From assembly GCA_005789685.1 (NCBI GenBank), contig SXXD01000004.1, positions 1 through 10,033 of the forward strand: a DNA stretch of 10,033 bases. Direction: 5' to 3'. Position 1 is the first letter of the stretch. The number at the start of each line of letters is the position of its first letter. Position numbers and translations under genes: made by a program. The notes beneath the pieces were generated by a model that did no database searches, was not told the DNA's origin, and was given only the letters and a program-made list of their open reading frames with translations. Shown in pieces: positions 1 through 9,730 of this stretch. Origin of the DNA: Burkholderiales bacterium. Lineage in GTDB: Bacteria > Pseudomonadota > Gammaproteobacteria > Burkholderiales > Burkholderiaceae_C.

Positions 1-359
1 GACAGGACGTTGTTGTGCATGACCTTGTTGAAGATTTCATCGCTCATGCCCGTGGTGGGGCCGTAGTAAGGGTTGCTGGCAGCATTGCAAACCAAAATAT
101 CAATGGGGCCCCAAGCATCGCGGGTTTTTTGCACCAAGTTCTGGAGTTGTTCTTTGATGGCAATGCTGGCGCTGATGGCCATGGCCGTGCCGCCTTCCGC
201 TTGAATTTCCTGGACCACGGCCTCACAGGCTTCTTGCTTTCGGCTTGAGATCACGACCTTGGCGCCGGCTCGAGCCAATTGAAAGGCGATGGATCGGCCT
301 ATGCCTCGACTGGCGCCTGTGACAATGGCCACTTTGTTGTGTAAGTTGAACAGCTTCAT
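1..359 (-). CDS. Short-chain dehydrogenase/reductase (SDR), 5' part; continues past the left edge
   Basis: This is the N-terminal 119 residues of a classical SDR, an NAD(P)H-dependent oxidoreductase; the frame stays open to base 1. The protein begins MKLFNLHNKVAIVTGASRGI, which holds the Rossmann glycine motif TGxxxGIG. Further on is the N-A-A variant of the structural NAG motif, followed by the sequence NPYYGP, and the fragment ends with NNV, the region of the conserved SDR asparagine. The catalytic Ser-Tyr-Lys lies outside the window. The ATG at 357-359 is preceded by AAGGAG (364-369 on the complement) with a 4-base gap, a good ribosome binding site that fixes the start. It diverges from the FAD oxidoreductase at 454. 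The substrate cannot be told from this part; the family ranges from 3-oxoacyl-ACP reductases to sugar and steroid dehydrogenases. A longer overlapping minus-strand reading frame at 223-468 is a shadow. Confidence 0.9.
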   Translation of the reverse strand, partial: MKLFNLHNKVAIVTGASRGIGRSIAFQLARAGAKVVISSRKQEACEAVVQEIQAEGGTAMAISASIAIKEQLQNLVQKTRDAWGPIDILVCNAASNPYYGPTTGMSDEIFNKVMHNNVL

Positions 360-453
360 GGGGCTCCTTGGTGGATTGGCTTGATGTGAAAAAAAGTAGT
401 TTGCCTGCAAGAATCCATTTGAACTGTCGTGCGTGTGTCAGCGAGAATAGGGC

Positions 454-1575
454 ATGGATCGAATTCAAACCGTTGTTTTAGGGGCCGGCGTGGTTGGCTT
501 GGCCGTGGCACGTCAATTGGCACTTGAAGGCCGTGAGGTGTTGCTCTTGGAGGCGGCAGATGCTTTTGGAACGGGTACCAGTTCTCGCAACAGTGAAGTG
601 ATTCACGCGGGCATTTATTACCCAGCGGGTTCTTTGAAAGCCAAGCTGTGTGTACAAGGCCGAAAATTGCTTTACCGCTATTGCCAAGAACGCCACATAC
701 CCCACAAACAGTGCGGTAAATTGATCGTGGCCACCTCTGCTACCCAAGTTGACCAATTGGCATCTATTCAAGCCAAGGCCAATGCCAATGGCGTTTTGGG
801 TGCCGATCAATTGAGCTTGTTGTCTGCAACCCAAGCTCAGGCCATGGAGCCGGCCTTGCAATGTGAGGCCGCGTTGTGGTCTCCTGGCACAGGCATTATT
901 GACAGTCATGCCTTGATGCTGAGTTACTTGGGCGATTTTGAAAACGCAGGCGGCATGTTGGCCCTCAATGCTCAATTTTTGTCAGCCCAGGTTGTGCACG
1001 AGGCAGGGCAAACGCAGTTCATCGTTCGCACTGCAGACGGCACGGAACTTTTAGCCGACCAAGTGATTAACTCAACGGGCCTGATTGCCCCCCAAGTTGC
1101 GCGTCAGTTTGCGGGATCCAATTTGGCGCAACTGCCACTGGCTTATTACGCCAAGGGCAACTACTTCAGCCTCACTGGAAGATCGCCCTTTTCAAGATTG
1201 ATTTACCCGGTTCCTGAGGCGGCAGGTTTGGGGGTGCACTTAACTTTGGACATGGCAGGCCAAGCCAAGTTTGGACCCGACGTGGAGTGGGTCGAATCGC
1301 CCGATGATTTGGATGTCAACCCCAGCCGAGGTGATGCTTTTTATGCCGAGGTTCGCAAATATTGGCCAGGCCTCAAAGATGGCGCTCTGATGCCTTCGTA
1401 TGCCGGCATTCGACCCAAAATCAATGCACCCCATGAGAAGGCTGCCGACTTTTGCATCATGGGGCCAGCGTCCCATGGCGTTCAGGGGTTGGTTCACTTG
1501 CTGGGCATTGAATCTCCGGGTCTGACCAGTTCCTTGGCCATTGCCAATGAAGTTTCGCAGGCCCTGAAAAACTGA
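454..1575 (+). CDS. FAD-dependent oxidoreductase, L-2-hydroxyglutarate oxidase (LhgO/L2HGDH)-like
   Basis: A 373-residue flavoprotein of the D-amino-acid-oxidase (DAO) fold. It starts with a dinucleotide-binding motif, GAGVVG at residues 10-15, with the adenosine-ribose-binding acidic residue Glu33 at the end of the second strand. The block around residues 43-62 ([20 protein letters not shown]) is the signature shared with E. coli LhgO and human L2HGDH, as is the later GKLIVATS stretch. The C-terminal part has the FAD-contact region [19 protein letters not shown]. Family members oxidise 2-hydroxy acids such as L-2-hydroxyglutarate and pass electrons to the quinone pool. At 373 residues it is about 50 shorter than E. 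coli LhgO, so the exact substrate is uncertain. The ATG at 454 has only a weak purine-rich site (GAGAA, 443-447). It diverges from the SDR gene and ends 13 bases from the convergent pyrD stop. No operon partner is visible. Confidence 0.85.
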   Translation: MDRIQTVVLGAGVVGLAVARQLALEGREVLLLEAADAFGTGTSSRNSEVIHAGIYYPAGSLKAKLCVQGRKLLYRYCQERHIPHKQCGKLIVATSATQVDQLASIQAKANANGVLGADQLSLLSATQAQAMEPALQCEAALWSPGTGIIDSHALMLSYLGDFENAGGMLALNAQFLSAQVVHEAGQTQFIVRTADGTELLADQVINSTGLIAPQVARQFAGSNLAQLPLAYYAKGNYFSLTGRSPFSRLIYPVPEAAGLGVHLTLDMAGQAKFGPDVEWVESPDDLDVNPSRGDAFYAEVRKYWPGLKDGALMPSYAGIRPKINAPHEKAADFCIMGPASHGVQGLVHLLGIESPGLTSSLAIANEVSQALKN

Positions 1576-1588
1576 GTTTGCCCGGTCC

Positions 1589-2635
1589 TTAATTTTGAGA
1601 GGTCTGCTTCAGGGCCTTGGCCACTTCATGAACCAATGCGGGTCCTTTGTAAATGAGGCCTGTGTAAATTTGCACGACATCGGCGCCCGCCTCAATTTTG
1701 CTGATTGCATCGTAGCCACTCAAAATACCGCCCACGCCAACGATGGGAAACTGTGGACCTAGGTGCTGACGCAACAAGCGAATGACGCGGTTGCTTCCTG
1801 CCAAAACAGGCGAGCCCGACAAGCCACCTGCTTCATCACAGTGCGGCATGCCTTTCACAGCATCTCTAGACAAGGTGGTGTTGGTGGCAATCACCCCATC
1901 CATTTGGTGTTTGACAAGACTTTGGGCAATGACGACCACCTGAGCATCATCTAAGTCGGGGGCTATTTTGAGAAAGACAGGCACGCGTTTTTGATGGGTG
2001 TCTGCCAAGGCCATTTTGCGTTCGTTCAAGGCTGACAAGAGTTGATCCAGCGCTTCATCGGTTTGCAAGGAGCGCAGGTTTTTGGTGTTGGGGCTTGAGA
2101 TGTTGACTGTCACATAGTCGGCATGCTCATACACACCACTCAAACCCAGGAGGTAGTCGTCGGTGGCCCGCTCGATGGGGGTGTTGGCATTCTTCCCAAT
2201 GTTCAAGCCCAGCAATCGACCTTGACTTCTGAACTTGGATTTTTTCACATTGGCCACAAACGCATCGAGCCCCTGGTTGTTAAAACCCAGTCGGTTGATC
2301 AAAGCCTTGGCGCTTGACAGTCTGAACATGCGGGGTTTGTCGTTGCCGGGTTGCGGCAAAGGCGTGACTGTGCCCACCTCAACAAAACCAAAACCCATGG
2401 CACCTAGACCATCTATGCATCTTGCATTTTTATCAAGTCCTGCCGCCATGCCCACGCGATTGGGAAAAGTGAGGCCCGCCAATTGAACTGGGTCGGCAAT
2501 CCAAGGCTGTCGATAGGCCCGGTCCAGAAATGTATTTTGCGTCTGGGCCAACTGATTCAAGGTGAGATCGTGGGCCGTCTCAGGATCTAAGTTGAATAAA
2601 AAGGTGCGCGCCAGTGGGTAAAGGTTCAGGGACAT
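1589..2635 (-). CDS. pyrD: Dihydroorotate dehydrogenase (quinone), class 2
   Basis: Oxidises dihydroorotate to orotate, the fourth step of de novo pyrimidine synthesis, passing electrons through FMN to membrane quinone. The 348-residue length is typical of class 2 enzymes. The N-terminal stretch (about residues 1-35, starting [20 protein letters not shown]) corresponds to the short helical membrane-association segment that distinguishes class 2 from soluble class 1. Recognisable blocks are GLDKN (66-70), the [15 protein letters not shown] block (88-102), NRLGFNNQG (114-122), and VNISSPNT (177-184), in which Ser181 aligns with the catalytic base Ser175 of E. coli PyrD. GVIATNTT (247-254) and the phosphate-binding GVGGI (300-304) follow. 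The start is the ATG at 2633-2635; no strong ribosome binding site is visible. The gene diverges from rpiA and converges on the oxidoreductase gene, so it appears to be transcribed alone. Confidence 0.97.
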   Translation of the reverse strand: MSLNLYPLARTFLFNLDPETAHDLTLNQLAQTQNTFLDRAYRQPWIADPVQLAGLTFPNRVGMAAGLDKNARCIDGLGAMGFGFVEVGTVTPLPQPGNDKPRMFRLSSAKALINRLGFNNQGLDAFVANVKKSKFRSQGRLLGLNIGKNANTPIERATDDYLLGLSGVYEHADYVTVNISSPNTKNLRSLQTDEALDQLLSALNERKMALADTHQKRVPVFLKIAPDLDDAQVVVIAQSLVKHQMDGVIATNTTLSRDAVKGMPHCDEAGGLSGSPVLAGSNRVIRLLRQHLGPQFPIVGVGGILSGYDAISKIEAGADVVQIYTGLIYKGPALVHEVAKALKQTSQN

Positions 2636-2678
2636 TGGATAATCTCATTCAGTCCAAGCATTGTCTCAAATAAACCCT

Positions 2679-3350
2679 ATGAATCAAGACGAACTCAAAG
2701 CCCTGGTTGGCCAGGCCGCGCTTCAATATGTGGTGCCCGGCCAAATTGTGGGCGTTGGTACAGGCTCTACAGTGAACAAATTCATTGAGGCGCTGGCTTC
2801 GATGAAAGATCAAATCAAAGGGGCAGTGTCCAGTTCTGAAGCATCCACAGCGCGTTTAAAGGCCTTGGGTATTCCAGTTTTTGATAGCAATGAGGTGGCC
2901 GAGTTGGCTGTGTACATTGATGGCGCCGATGAAATCAATGGCCAAGGTCATATGGTCAAGGGCGGCGGCGCAGCGCTCACGCGTGAAAAAATTGTAGCGG
3001 CGCAGTCTAAGGTATTTGTTTGCATTGCCGACGAATCCAAATTGGTATCGGTGTTGGGGGCATTTCCTTTGCCCGTGGAAGTCATCCCCATGTCCAGCGC
3101 GCGCATCATGGCTCAATTTGCCCAGATGGGTGGACAAGCGCAAGTGCGCCTGAAAGACGGCCAGCCCTTGGCCACTGACAACGGCCAGTACATCTTGGAT
3201 GTGAAGGGCCTGCAAATCAAAGACCCAGTCGCTTTTGAAGCCCAAGTGAGCCAATGGCCCGGCGTTGTCACAGTGGGCGTTTTTGCTTACCAAAAAGCCC
3301 ATGTCTGTTTGCTCGGCACTTCAGCGGGCGTAAAGACGCTGAAGTTTTAA
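2679..3350 (+). CDS. rpiA: Ribose-5-phosphate isomerase A
   Basis: Interconverts ribose 5-phosphate and ribulose 5-phosphate in the non-oxidative pentose phosphate pathway. From the ATG at 2679 the protein is 223 residues, close to the 219 of E. coli RpiA. It shows the phosphate-binding GVGTGST (25-31), the DGADEI block with Asp81 and Asp84, [12 protein letters not shown] with Lys94 and Glu103, and the late [15 protein letters not shown] region. With this start the catalytic residues fall at exactly the numbers known for E. coli (D81, D84, K94, E103), which is the main reason for choosing it. An in-frame TTG at 2661 would add six residues (MSQINP) and cannot be excluded, because neither start has a clear Shine-Dalgarno sequence. 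The upstream gap to the divergent pyrD is about 43 bases. The stop codon is one base from that of the convergent peptidase gene. Confidence 0.96.
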   Translation: MNQDELKALVGQAALQYVVPGQIVGVGTGSTVNKFIEALASMKDQIKGAVSSSEASTARLKALGIPVFDSNEVAELAVYIDGADEINGQGHMVKGGGAALTREKIVAAQSKVFVCIADESKLVSVLGAFPLPVEVIPMSSARIMAQFAQMGGQAQVRLKDGQPLATDNGQYILDVKGLQIKDPVAFEAQVSQWPGVVTVGVFAYQKAHVCLLGTSAGVKTLKF

Positions 3351-3351
3351 G

Positions 3352-5403
<2,052 letters not shown>

Positions 5404-5424
5404 AAATGATGGCCTGATTAATTT

Positions 5425-6291
5425 TTAAACAGAAAAGTCAATGGCTTGAATGCGCTCGGCGGCTTCTAGTGTGTTGACCAGCAGCATGGTAATGGTCATG
5501 GGGCCAACACCGCCAGGGACGGGTGTGATGTAGCCAGCCACTTGTTCAACACCAGCAAAATCTACATCACCGCAAAGCTTACCTTCTTCATTGCGGTTCA
5601 TGCCTACATCTAGCACCACGGCGCCTGGCTTAACCATGTCCGCCGTTAGGATGTTTCGCTTGCCAACGGCCGCCACAATGACATCGGCTTGTAGCGTGAT
5701 GGCTTTCAAGTCCTGGGTGGCGCTGTGGCAGATGGTGACAGTGGCATTCTTTTGCAAAAGCATCAAGGCCATGGGCTTGCCAACAATGTTGCTTCGGCCA
5801 ATCACGACGGCATGCTTGCCTTTCAGTTCATAACCAATGCTCTCCAGCATCTTCATGCAGCCATAGGGCGTGCATGGCCAAAAACCTGGCATGCTCGTCA
5901 TCAGCGCGCCTGCGCTTGCAATGTGAAAGCCATCGACATCTTTGGCGGGAGATATGGCTTCGATCACTTTGTGTGCATCAATGTGTGCTGGCAAGGGCAG
6001 TTGTACCAAGATGCCATGAATGCCAGTGTCGTGATTGAGTGCGTCAATTCGATTTAGCAATGCTGCCTCTGTCAGGGATGCAGGATGTTTTTCTAAAATG
6101 GAGTGCAGACCACTGTCTTCGCAGGCCTTCACCTTGTTGCGCACATAGACTTGGCTGGCTGGGTTTTCGCCGACCAAAATGACGGCCAAGCCTGGGGTGA
6201 TGCCCTTCGCTTTGAGGGCCGTGGTTCGCAATGTGACATCTGCTCGCAATTTTTGGGAGAGGGCGATGCCGTCAATTCTTTGGGCTGTCAT
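5425..6291 (-). CDS. folD: Bifunctional methylenetetrahydrofolate dehydrogenase / methenyltetrahydrofolate cyclohydrolase
   Basis: Interconverts 5,10-methylene-THF, 5,10-methenyl-THF and 10-formyl-THF with NADP, supplying one-carbon units for purines and initiator formyl-Met-tRNA. Its 288 residues equal the E. coli FolD length. The catalytic YxxxK motif is Tyr49-Lys53 (YVRNK), followed by VQLPLP with Gln97 and KDVDGFH with Asp120. These match E. coli Tyr50, Lys54, Gln98 and Asp121, one position lower. The Rossmann phosphate loop [14 protein letters not shown] is at 165-178, and the C-terminal folate-binding signature [10 protein letters not shown] is present. The start ATG (6289-6291) has no strong ribosome binding site. 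The gene begins about 40 bases after an intrinsic terminator and is probably the first gene of a transcript that continues into the M3 peptidase. Confidence 0.98.
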   Translation of the reverse strand: MTAQRIDGIALSQKLRADVTLRTTALKAKGITPGLAVILVGENPASQVYVRNKVKACEDSGLHSILEKHPASLTEAALLNRIDALNHDTGIHGILVQLPLPAHIDAHKVIEAISPAKDVDGFHIASAGALMTSMPGFWPCTPYGCMKMLESIGYELKGKHAVVIGRSNIVGKPMALMLLQKNATVTICHSATQDLKAITLQADVIVAAVGKRNILTADMVKPGAVVLDVGMNRNEEGKLCGDVDFAGVEQVAGYITPVPGGVGPMTITMLLVNTLEAAERIQAIDFSV

Positions 6292-6325
6292 GGGTTGCTG
6301 GTTTTCAAGGGCATAGAAATGATAT

Positions 6326-6331
6326 CGTCAA
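6326..6331 (-). promoter_or_regulatory. folD: Possible -35 element of the folD promoter
   Basis: TTGACG on the minus strand matches the sigma-70 -35 consensus at 5 of 6 bases and lies immediately after the terminator T-run, 34 bases before the folD ATG. The hexamer at a 17-base spacing is TTGAAA, a poor -10, so the assignment rests only on position and the good -35 match. Confidence 0.25.
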
Positions 6332-6333
6332 GT

Positions 6334-6367
6334 AAAAACGCCCGCGAGTTGGTGTGTCACGGGCGTT
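6334..6367 (-). terminator. Intrinsic terminator after the two-component operon
   Basis: On the minus strand an 8-bp perfect stem, AACGCCCG (6360-6367) with CGGGCGTT (6337-6344), encloses a 15-base loop whose ends can add a further G-A/T-C pairing after one mismatch. It runs straight into a T-run (bases 6334-6338 on the complement). GC-rich stem plus T-tract is the standard Rho-independent layout. It lies about 30 bases after the response-regulator stop and just before folD, so it should end the kinase/regulator transcript. Confidence 0.85.
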
Positions 6368-6378
6368 CAGATGGGCCT

Positions 6379-6403
6379 GCTAAAGGCTAAACAGTCTTTA
6401 GCC
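6379..6403 (-). repeat. Inverted repeat over the response-regulator stop codon
   Basis: On the minus strand GGCTAAA (6397-6403), a 5-base loop and TTTAGCC (6385-6391) form a perfect 7-bp stem that includes the TAA stop codon (6398-6400). A second copy of the right arm, CTTTAGC (6379-6385), can pair with GCTAAAG (6396-6402) instead, so two mutually exclusive hairpins are possible. There is no long T-run after either one. It may protect the mRNA end or slow polymerase ahead of the main terminator at 6334-6367. Function is not established. Confidence 0.5.
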
Positions 6404-7024
6404 CTTGGGGGCGTTTTGACCCAAAGCAATTTTGAGTAAATCGGCAACGGTATTGGCGTTGAGCTTTTCCATGATGTTGGCACGGTGAGCTTCAACGGTT
6501 TTGATGCTGATGCCCAGATCGTCGGCAATTTGTTTGTTCAAGCGACCGGCCACGATGCGCTCGAGCACTTGTGCTTCACGGCCAGTGAGTTTGGACAGCA
6601 AGGCATCTCGGTTGGCAGCATTTTGATGATCTGAAAAAGACTCGCGCGCATTGTCTAGCATGCGCTCGACCAGGCTGACCAAATCATCTTCTTTGAAGGG
6701 CTTTTGGATAAAGTCCATGGCCCCTTTTTTCATGGTGTCAACAGCCATGGGCACATCGCCGTGGCCAGTGATGAAGACAATGGGAAGAGGTGAGCGGCGC
6801 TCAACCAATTTGTCCTGAAGTTCTAGGCCCGTCATACCGCCCATCCGGATGTCGACGATCAAGCAAGCCACCTCACGCGGGTCGTAACGGCTGAGGAATG
6901 ACTCCGCTGAGTCAAAGCATCTGACGCGGTAGTCTTTGCCCTCTAAGAGCCACTGCAGAGAGTCGCGAACAGCTTCATCATCATCGACAACGTAAACAGT
7001 TCCTTTTTTGGGTATCAAACTCAT
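6398..7024 (-). CDS. Two-component response regulator, FixJ type (REC + LuxR-family HTH)
   Basis: A DNA-binding response regulator of 208 residues from the ATG at 7022-7024. The receiver domain covers about residues 8-125: acidic pocket Asp14-Asp16 (VVDDDE), phosphoacceptor Asp58 (LIVDIR), Thr86 (ITGHGD) and Lys108 (IQKPF). All are intact, with spacing as in FixJ. A linker leads to a LuxR/NarL-type helix-turn-helix at about 145-203, with LTGREAQVLERIVAG and the recognition region SIKTVEAHRANIMEKL. It lies 35 bases downstream of the histidine kinase stop, so the two are almost certainly cotranscribed and partners. The reading frame stays open upstream into the kinase gene. The start at 7024 is preferred because the receiver domain begins a few residues later and a GGGA lies at a suitable distance; the ATG at 7046-7048 is an alternative. 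Target genes cannot be read from the sequence; the divergent aceE is the nearest candidate. Confidence 0.95.
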   Translation of the reverse strand: MSLIPKKGTVYVVDDDEAVRDSLQWLLEGKDYRVRCFDSAESFLSRYDPREVACLIVDIRMGGMTGLELQDKLVERRSPLPIVFITGHGDVPMAVDTMKKGAMDFIQKPFKEDDLVSLVERMLDNARESFSDHQNAANRDALLSKLTGREAQVLERIVAGRLNKQIADDLGISIKTVEAHRANIMEKLNANTVADLLKIALGQNAPKG

Positions 7025-7059
7025 GGTGGTTCCCAGTTTTACTTGCATATTCAATGTTT

Positions 7060-9627
7060 TCAGTTGGCCGTGACGGGTATCCAGAAGGAGAAGCAACAAC
7101 CAACAACTTCGTCGGCATTGTAGAGGTTCTCAGCCGTGATTCTGCCTAGGTGCGATTCGACGATGGTTCGGCACAGGTTAAGTCCAATGCCCATGCCCTC
7201 GTCTTTGGTTGAAAAGAAAGCCTCATAAAGGCGTTCCATGACCTGTGGTGGCAAGCCTTTTCCAGTGTCACTGACCGAGAAATGGACGATGTTTTGCGTG
7301 TCCAAGACCTTAGGAACGACCCTTAATTCCACATGTCGACGGCCAATTGGGCGTTCCGCGTTGTCTATTGACTCTGCTGCATTTTTCATCAAATTGATTA
7401 AAACTTGTTCAATCAAGATGGGATCCACGCTAAGTTGAGGCAACCGCGCTGCGACGTAATGCGACAGGCGAACATTGCGGCGCCGGAGTTCAATTTCTGC
7501 CAATTCAACCGCTTCATTCACCATGTTGACAACTGAGGAGGGCGTCCGATTGGGCTCGCTGCGTTTCACAAAAGAGCGAATTCGGTGAATGATTTGACCT
7601 GCGCGCTGGGCTTGGTGCGATGTTTTTTCCAAGGCCCAAATCAGATCGGCTTCTTCAATTTGCTTTCCTTTGATTCGGGACAACAAGCCATTGCAATAGT
7701 TGGTAATGGCCGTCAGTGGTTGGTTGAGTTCGTGCGCCACGCTCGATGCCATTTCGCCCATGGTGATAAGTCGGCTGGCGTTTTGCGCTCGTTCTGCTTG
7801 CTGGGATGACAGTTCTTCAGCTTGCCTGCGAGCTGTGATGTCTGTGGCAATGACCAATTGGGCAAGTCGGCCATCGGCCCAATTGATATAACGGGTGCGA
7901 ATTTCTAGCCATTTGCCCAGATGCGCCAAATAAATTTCAGCGCGTTCAGCTGGGGCAACCGTGAGACTTTCTGTAGGCAAGCCCGCCAAAGCATCGACAT
8001 CGTCCATTTCGGTTTCTGAGTTTCTGATGTCCAGCATGCCAGCTGTTTCAACCAAATTCAAATGGCCCAAGGTGTCAGTGCCAAACCATTGCCGATACAA
8101 CTTGTTGGCAAATAACAATTCAGAGCTGCCCAGGGGTGCGACTGAAACAGATGCGTCCAAAGCTTCTAGCACGATGGTGAAGCGTTCATAGGACGCGGCC
8201 AATTGTTCCCTGACGCGATTGGGCTCTGTGATGTCCGTCATCGAGGTCATCCAGCCGGTTTGTTTGCCATTGGCATCGATCAGGGGAGAGACGTAAAGTC
8301 GGGCATCGAAAATGCTGCCGTTTTTGCGTTTCACCCTGACTTGGAAGCCGCCCGCTGTTTGTTTACCGCTAAGCTCTTCTTCCAAGCGAGTCATTAGGGA
8401 TTCTTTGTCTTCATCTGGCCAGTAAGGGTATGGCGCAACGGCACCTATCAATTCTTGCTCTTGCCAACCCGTCATTTGGCAGAACGCTAAATTGACATAA
8501 CTGATTCGCCCCTCCAAGTCCAAAGCACGCATGCCCGTCAAAATGGAGTTTTCCATCGCGCGTCGGAAATTGGTTTCGGCAATCAACTCTTTTTGAGTTT
8601 GTTGTCGCTTGCGTGTGTGTCGCCAATTGGCAATCAGCATCCACGCGGTTAGCAAACTGAGTGAACCAATGACCCAAAAAAATCCGTTTCCAACAAGGTC
8701 TTGTGAAGTACGCCAAGCCTGAGCTCTGAGAATGAGGCCATTGCCGACAGGCGATACGGGCACTTCGAACTCATTGTTTTGCATCGAAAAGCCAGGGATG
8801 AAACTTCTCAAGCTGTTGCGTTTAGGAATGGACTGCCCCGCAACCAGATTGCCATCACTGTCTAGCAATGAAACCGCATACTTGGCAGATATCTCACTTG
8901 GGACGCCGTATCTCAACAAGCTTTCAACCGCATATTCAGCCATGATCACGCCATTGAAACGCCCTTGCGCATTGGTCAGGGGTGTGTGCAGTTGAAGTAC
9001 AACGTTTTTGGCGTAGTTTTCTTGTCCTGTTGAGTTGATGCCGATTGACAAACTGCCATCATCCTCTTGGGAATAAATGGGTTGCATCAAGTCTCGAGCA
9101 AGGGTGTAGCTGTTTTCAGATTCGCCCCACTTTAAAACTTCGCCGACGCGCCATTTTTGACTGGCCAAGACACTCGGGGCCGTTTGGCTGGCCAATACTT
9201 TGCGCCTCTCATCGATCCATGCGATGGTTTTAACTTCTGGATTTTTGAGGACCAATTCTTCTGCTCGCCTTGAAAACTCCTTCTGGTCGACGTCTTTGTT
9301 AGAGACATCACGCGCTAAGCGCATGATTTGTTCTTGACGTTCTAACAAGCGCAGCCTTAATCTTTGTTGGCTGTATTCGACGTCACGTTTAACGGCTTCT
9401 TGTTCTCGGTCAGCCTCTTCGATTTTTAAGTACCAGAAAGAGAACGCAATGGCGCTGAAAAACAAAAGCACAGCAGCAATGGGTGCAAGTGTGGCAAACC
9501 TGTCTTGTTTGATTGGGTTTTGACTTTTCCACCAACGACGCCACAAAGACACCGGCTTGATGGCTTTGATGACTTTCGTGACGTTTTGAGACTTCATGCC
9601 CTTGAGTTTAGGGTAAACACCCTGCAT
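7060..9627 (-). CDS. Membrane-bound double-PAS sensor histidine kinase
   Basis: An 855-residue kinase. A basic N-terminus leads to a first membrane helix (about 45-67). A predicted periplasmic region of about 240 residues (70-312) follows, opening with a long charged helix and resembling Cache/CHASE-like sensors in layout only. The second membrane helix is at 313-334. PAS 1 with a PAC tail lies at about 353-468 and PAS 2 at about 476-600. The HisKA domain has phosphoacceptor His632 in the block VAHELNQPLTAI, followed by an HATPase domain with N-box LINLMKNAAES (Asn745, Asn749), DTGKGL (787-792), FFSTKDEGMGIGL and C-terminal FWIP. All kinase motifs are intact. The PAS-HisKA-HATPase order and the FixJ-like partner downstream suggest a FixL/DctB/TodS-like signalling logic, but the ligand is unknown. 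The start is uncertain: ATG at 9625-9627 or the in-frame ATG at 9595-9597 (845 residues); neither has a good ribosome binding site. Confidence 0.94.
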   Translation of the reverse strand: MQGVYPKLKGMKSQNVTKVIKAIKPVSLWRRWWKSQNPIKQDRFATLAPIAAVLLFFSAIAFSFWYLKIEEADREQEAVKRDVEYSQQRLRLRLLERQEQIMRLARDVSNKDVDQKEFSRRAEELVLKNPEVKTIAWIDERRKVLASQTAPSVLASQKWRVGEVLKWGESENSYTLARDLMQPIYSQEDDGSLSIGINSTGQENYAKNVVLQLHTPLTNAQGRFNGVIMAEYAVESLLRYGVPSEISAKYAVSLLDSDGNLVAGQSIPKRNSLRSFIPGFSMQNNEFEVPVSPVGNGLILRAQAWRTSQDLVGNGFFWVIGSLSLLTAWMLIANWRHTRKRQQTQKELIAETNFRRAMENSILTGMRALDLEGRISYVNLAFCQMTGWQEQELIGAVAPYPYWPDEDKESLMTRLEEELSGKQTAGGFQVRVKRKNGSIFDARLYVSPLIDANGKQTGWMTSMTDITEPNRVREQLAASYERFTIVLEALDASVSVAPLGSSELLFANKLYRQWFGTDTLGHLNLVETAGMLDIRNSETEMDDVDALAGLPTESLTVAPAERAEIYLAHLGKWLEIRTRYINWADGRLAQLVIATDITARRQAEELSSQQAERAQNASRLITMGEMASSVAHELNQPLTAITNYCNGLLSRIKGKQIEEADLIWALEKTSHQAQRAGQIIHRIRSFVKRSEPNRTPSSVVNMVNEAVELAEIELRRRNVRLSHYVAARLPQLSVDPILIEQVLINLMKNAAESIDNAERPIGRRHVELRVVPKVLDTQNIVHFSVSDTGKGLPPQVMERLYEAFFSTKDEGMGIGLNLCRTIVESHLGRITAENLYNADEVVGCCFSFWIPVTAN
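9610..9623. repeat. Short inverted repeat between the two possible kinase starts
   Basis: AGGGT (9610-9614) and ACCCT (9619-9623) flank four bases, AAAC on the plus strand. It lies inside the first ten codons if the kinase starts at 9627, or in its leader, 12 bases upstream, if it starts at 9597. It could be a small mRNA hairpin, a protein-binding half-site pair, or chance; a five-base arm is weak evidence. Confidence 0.3.
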
Positions 9628-9660
9628 TTAATTTCGCTATATGAAATCAATGATCGCCAT

Positions 9661-9689
9661 TTGAAATAATTAAAATATTGTGAGAGAAT
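9661..9689 (+). promoter_or_regulatory. aceE: Candidate sigma-70 promoter for aceE
   Basis: TTGAAA (9661-9666, 5 of 6 to the -35 consensus) and GAGAAT (9684-9689, 4 of 6 to the -10 consensus) are 17 bases apart in an AT-rich stretch, which would start transcription about 35 bases before the aceE ATG. A weaker pair, TTGTGA (9679-9684) with GACAAT (9701-9706), is also possible. The region 9628-9730 also has to hold the kinase promoter on the other strand, for which I see no clear hexamers. No FixJ or PdhR operator is recognisable. Confidence 0.35.
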
Positions 9690-9730
9690 TTAGGAAATTA
9701 GACAATTCATGGCCTTCATAGGAGACAAAC

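Noticed and set aside
223..468. Minus-strand reading frame of 81 codons overlapping the SDR start
   Set aside because: The SDR frame on the same strand has the Rossmann motif, a good ribosome binding site and family-typical protein sequence; this frame is its shadow and has no recognisable content.
478..975. Minus-strand reading frame of 165 codons inside the oxidoreductase gene
   Set aside because: It lies antisense to a gene with clear family motifs, its own sequence has no domain-like pattern, and it lacks a plausible ribosome binding site or separate context.
2856..3302. Minus-strand reading frame of 148 codons opposite rpiA
   Set aside because: RpiA catalytic residues are all encoded on the plus strand here; the antisense frame is rich in His, Gln and Arg, as expected of a shadow.
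7025..7099. Extending the response regulator upstream so that it overlaps the kinase gene
   Set aside because: The extra 25 residues (starting MLLLLLDTR) are translated from kinase coding sequence in another frame and precede a receiver domain that is complete without them.
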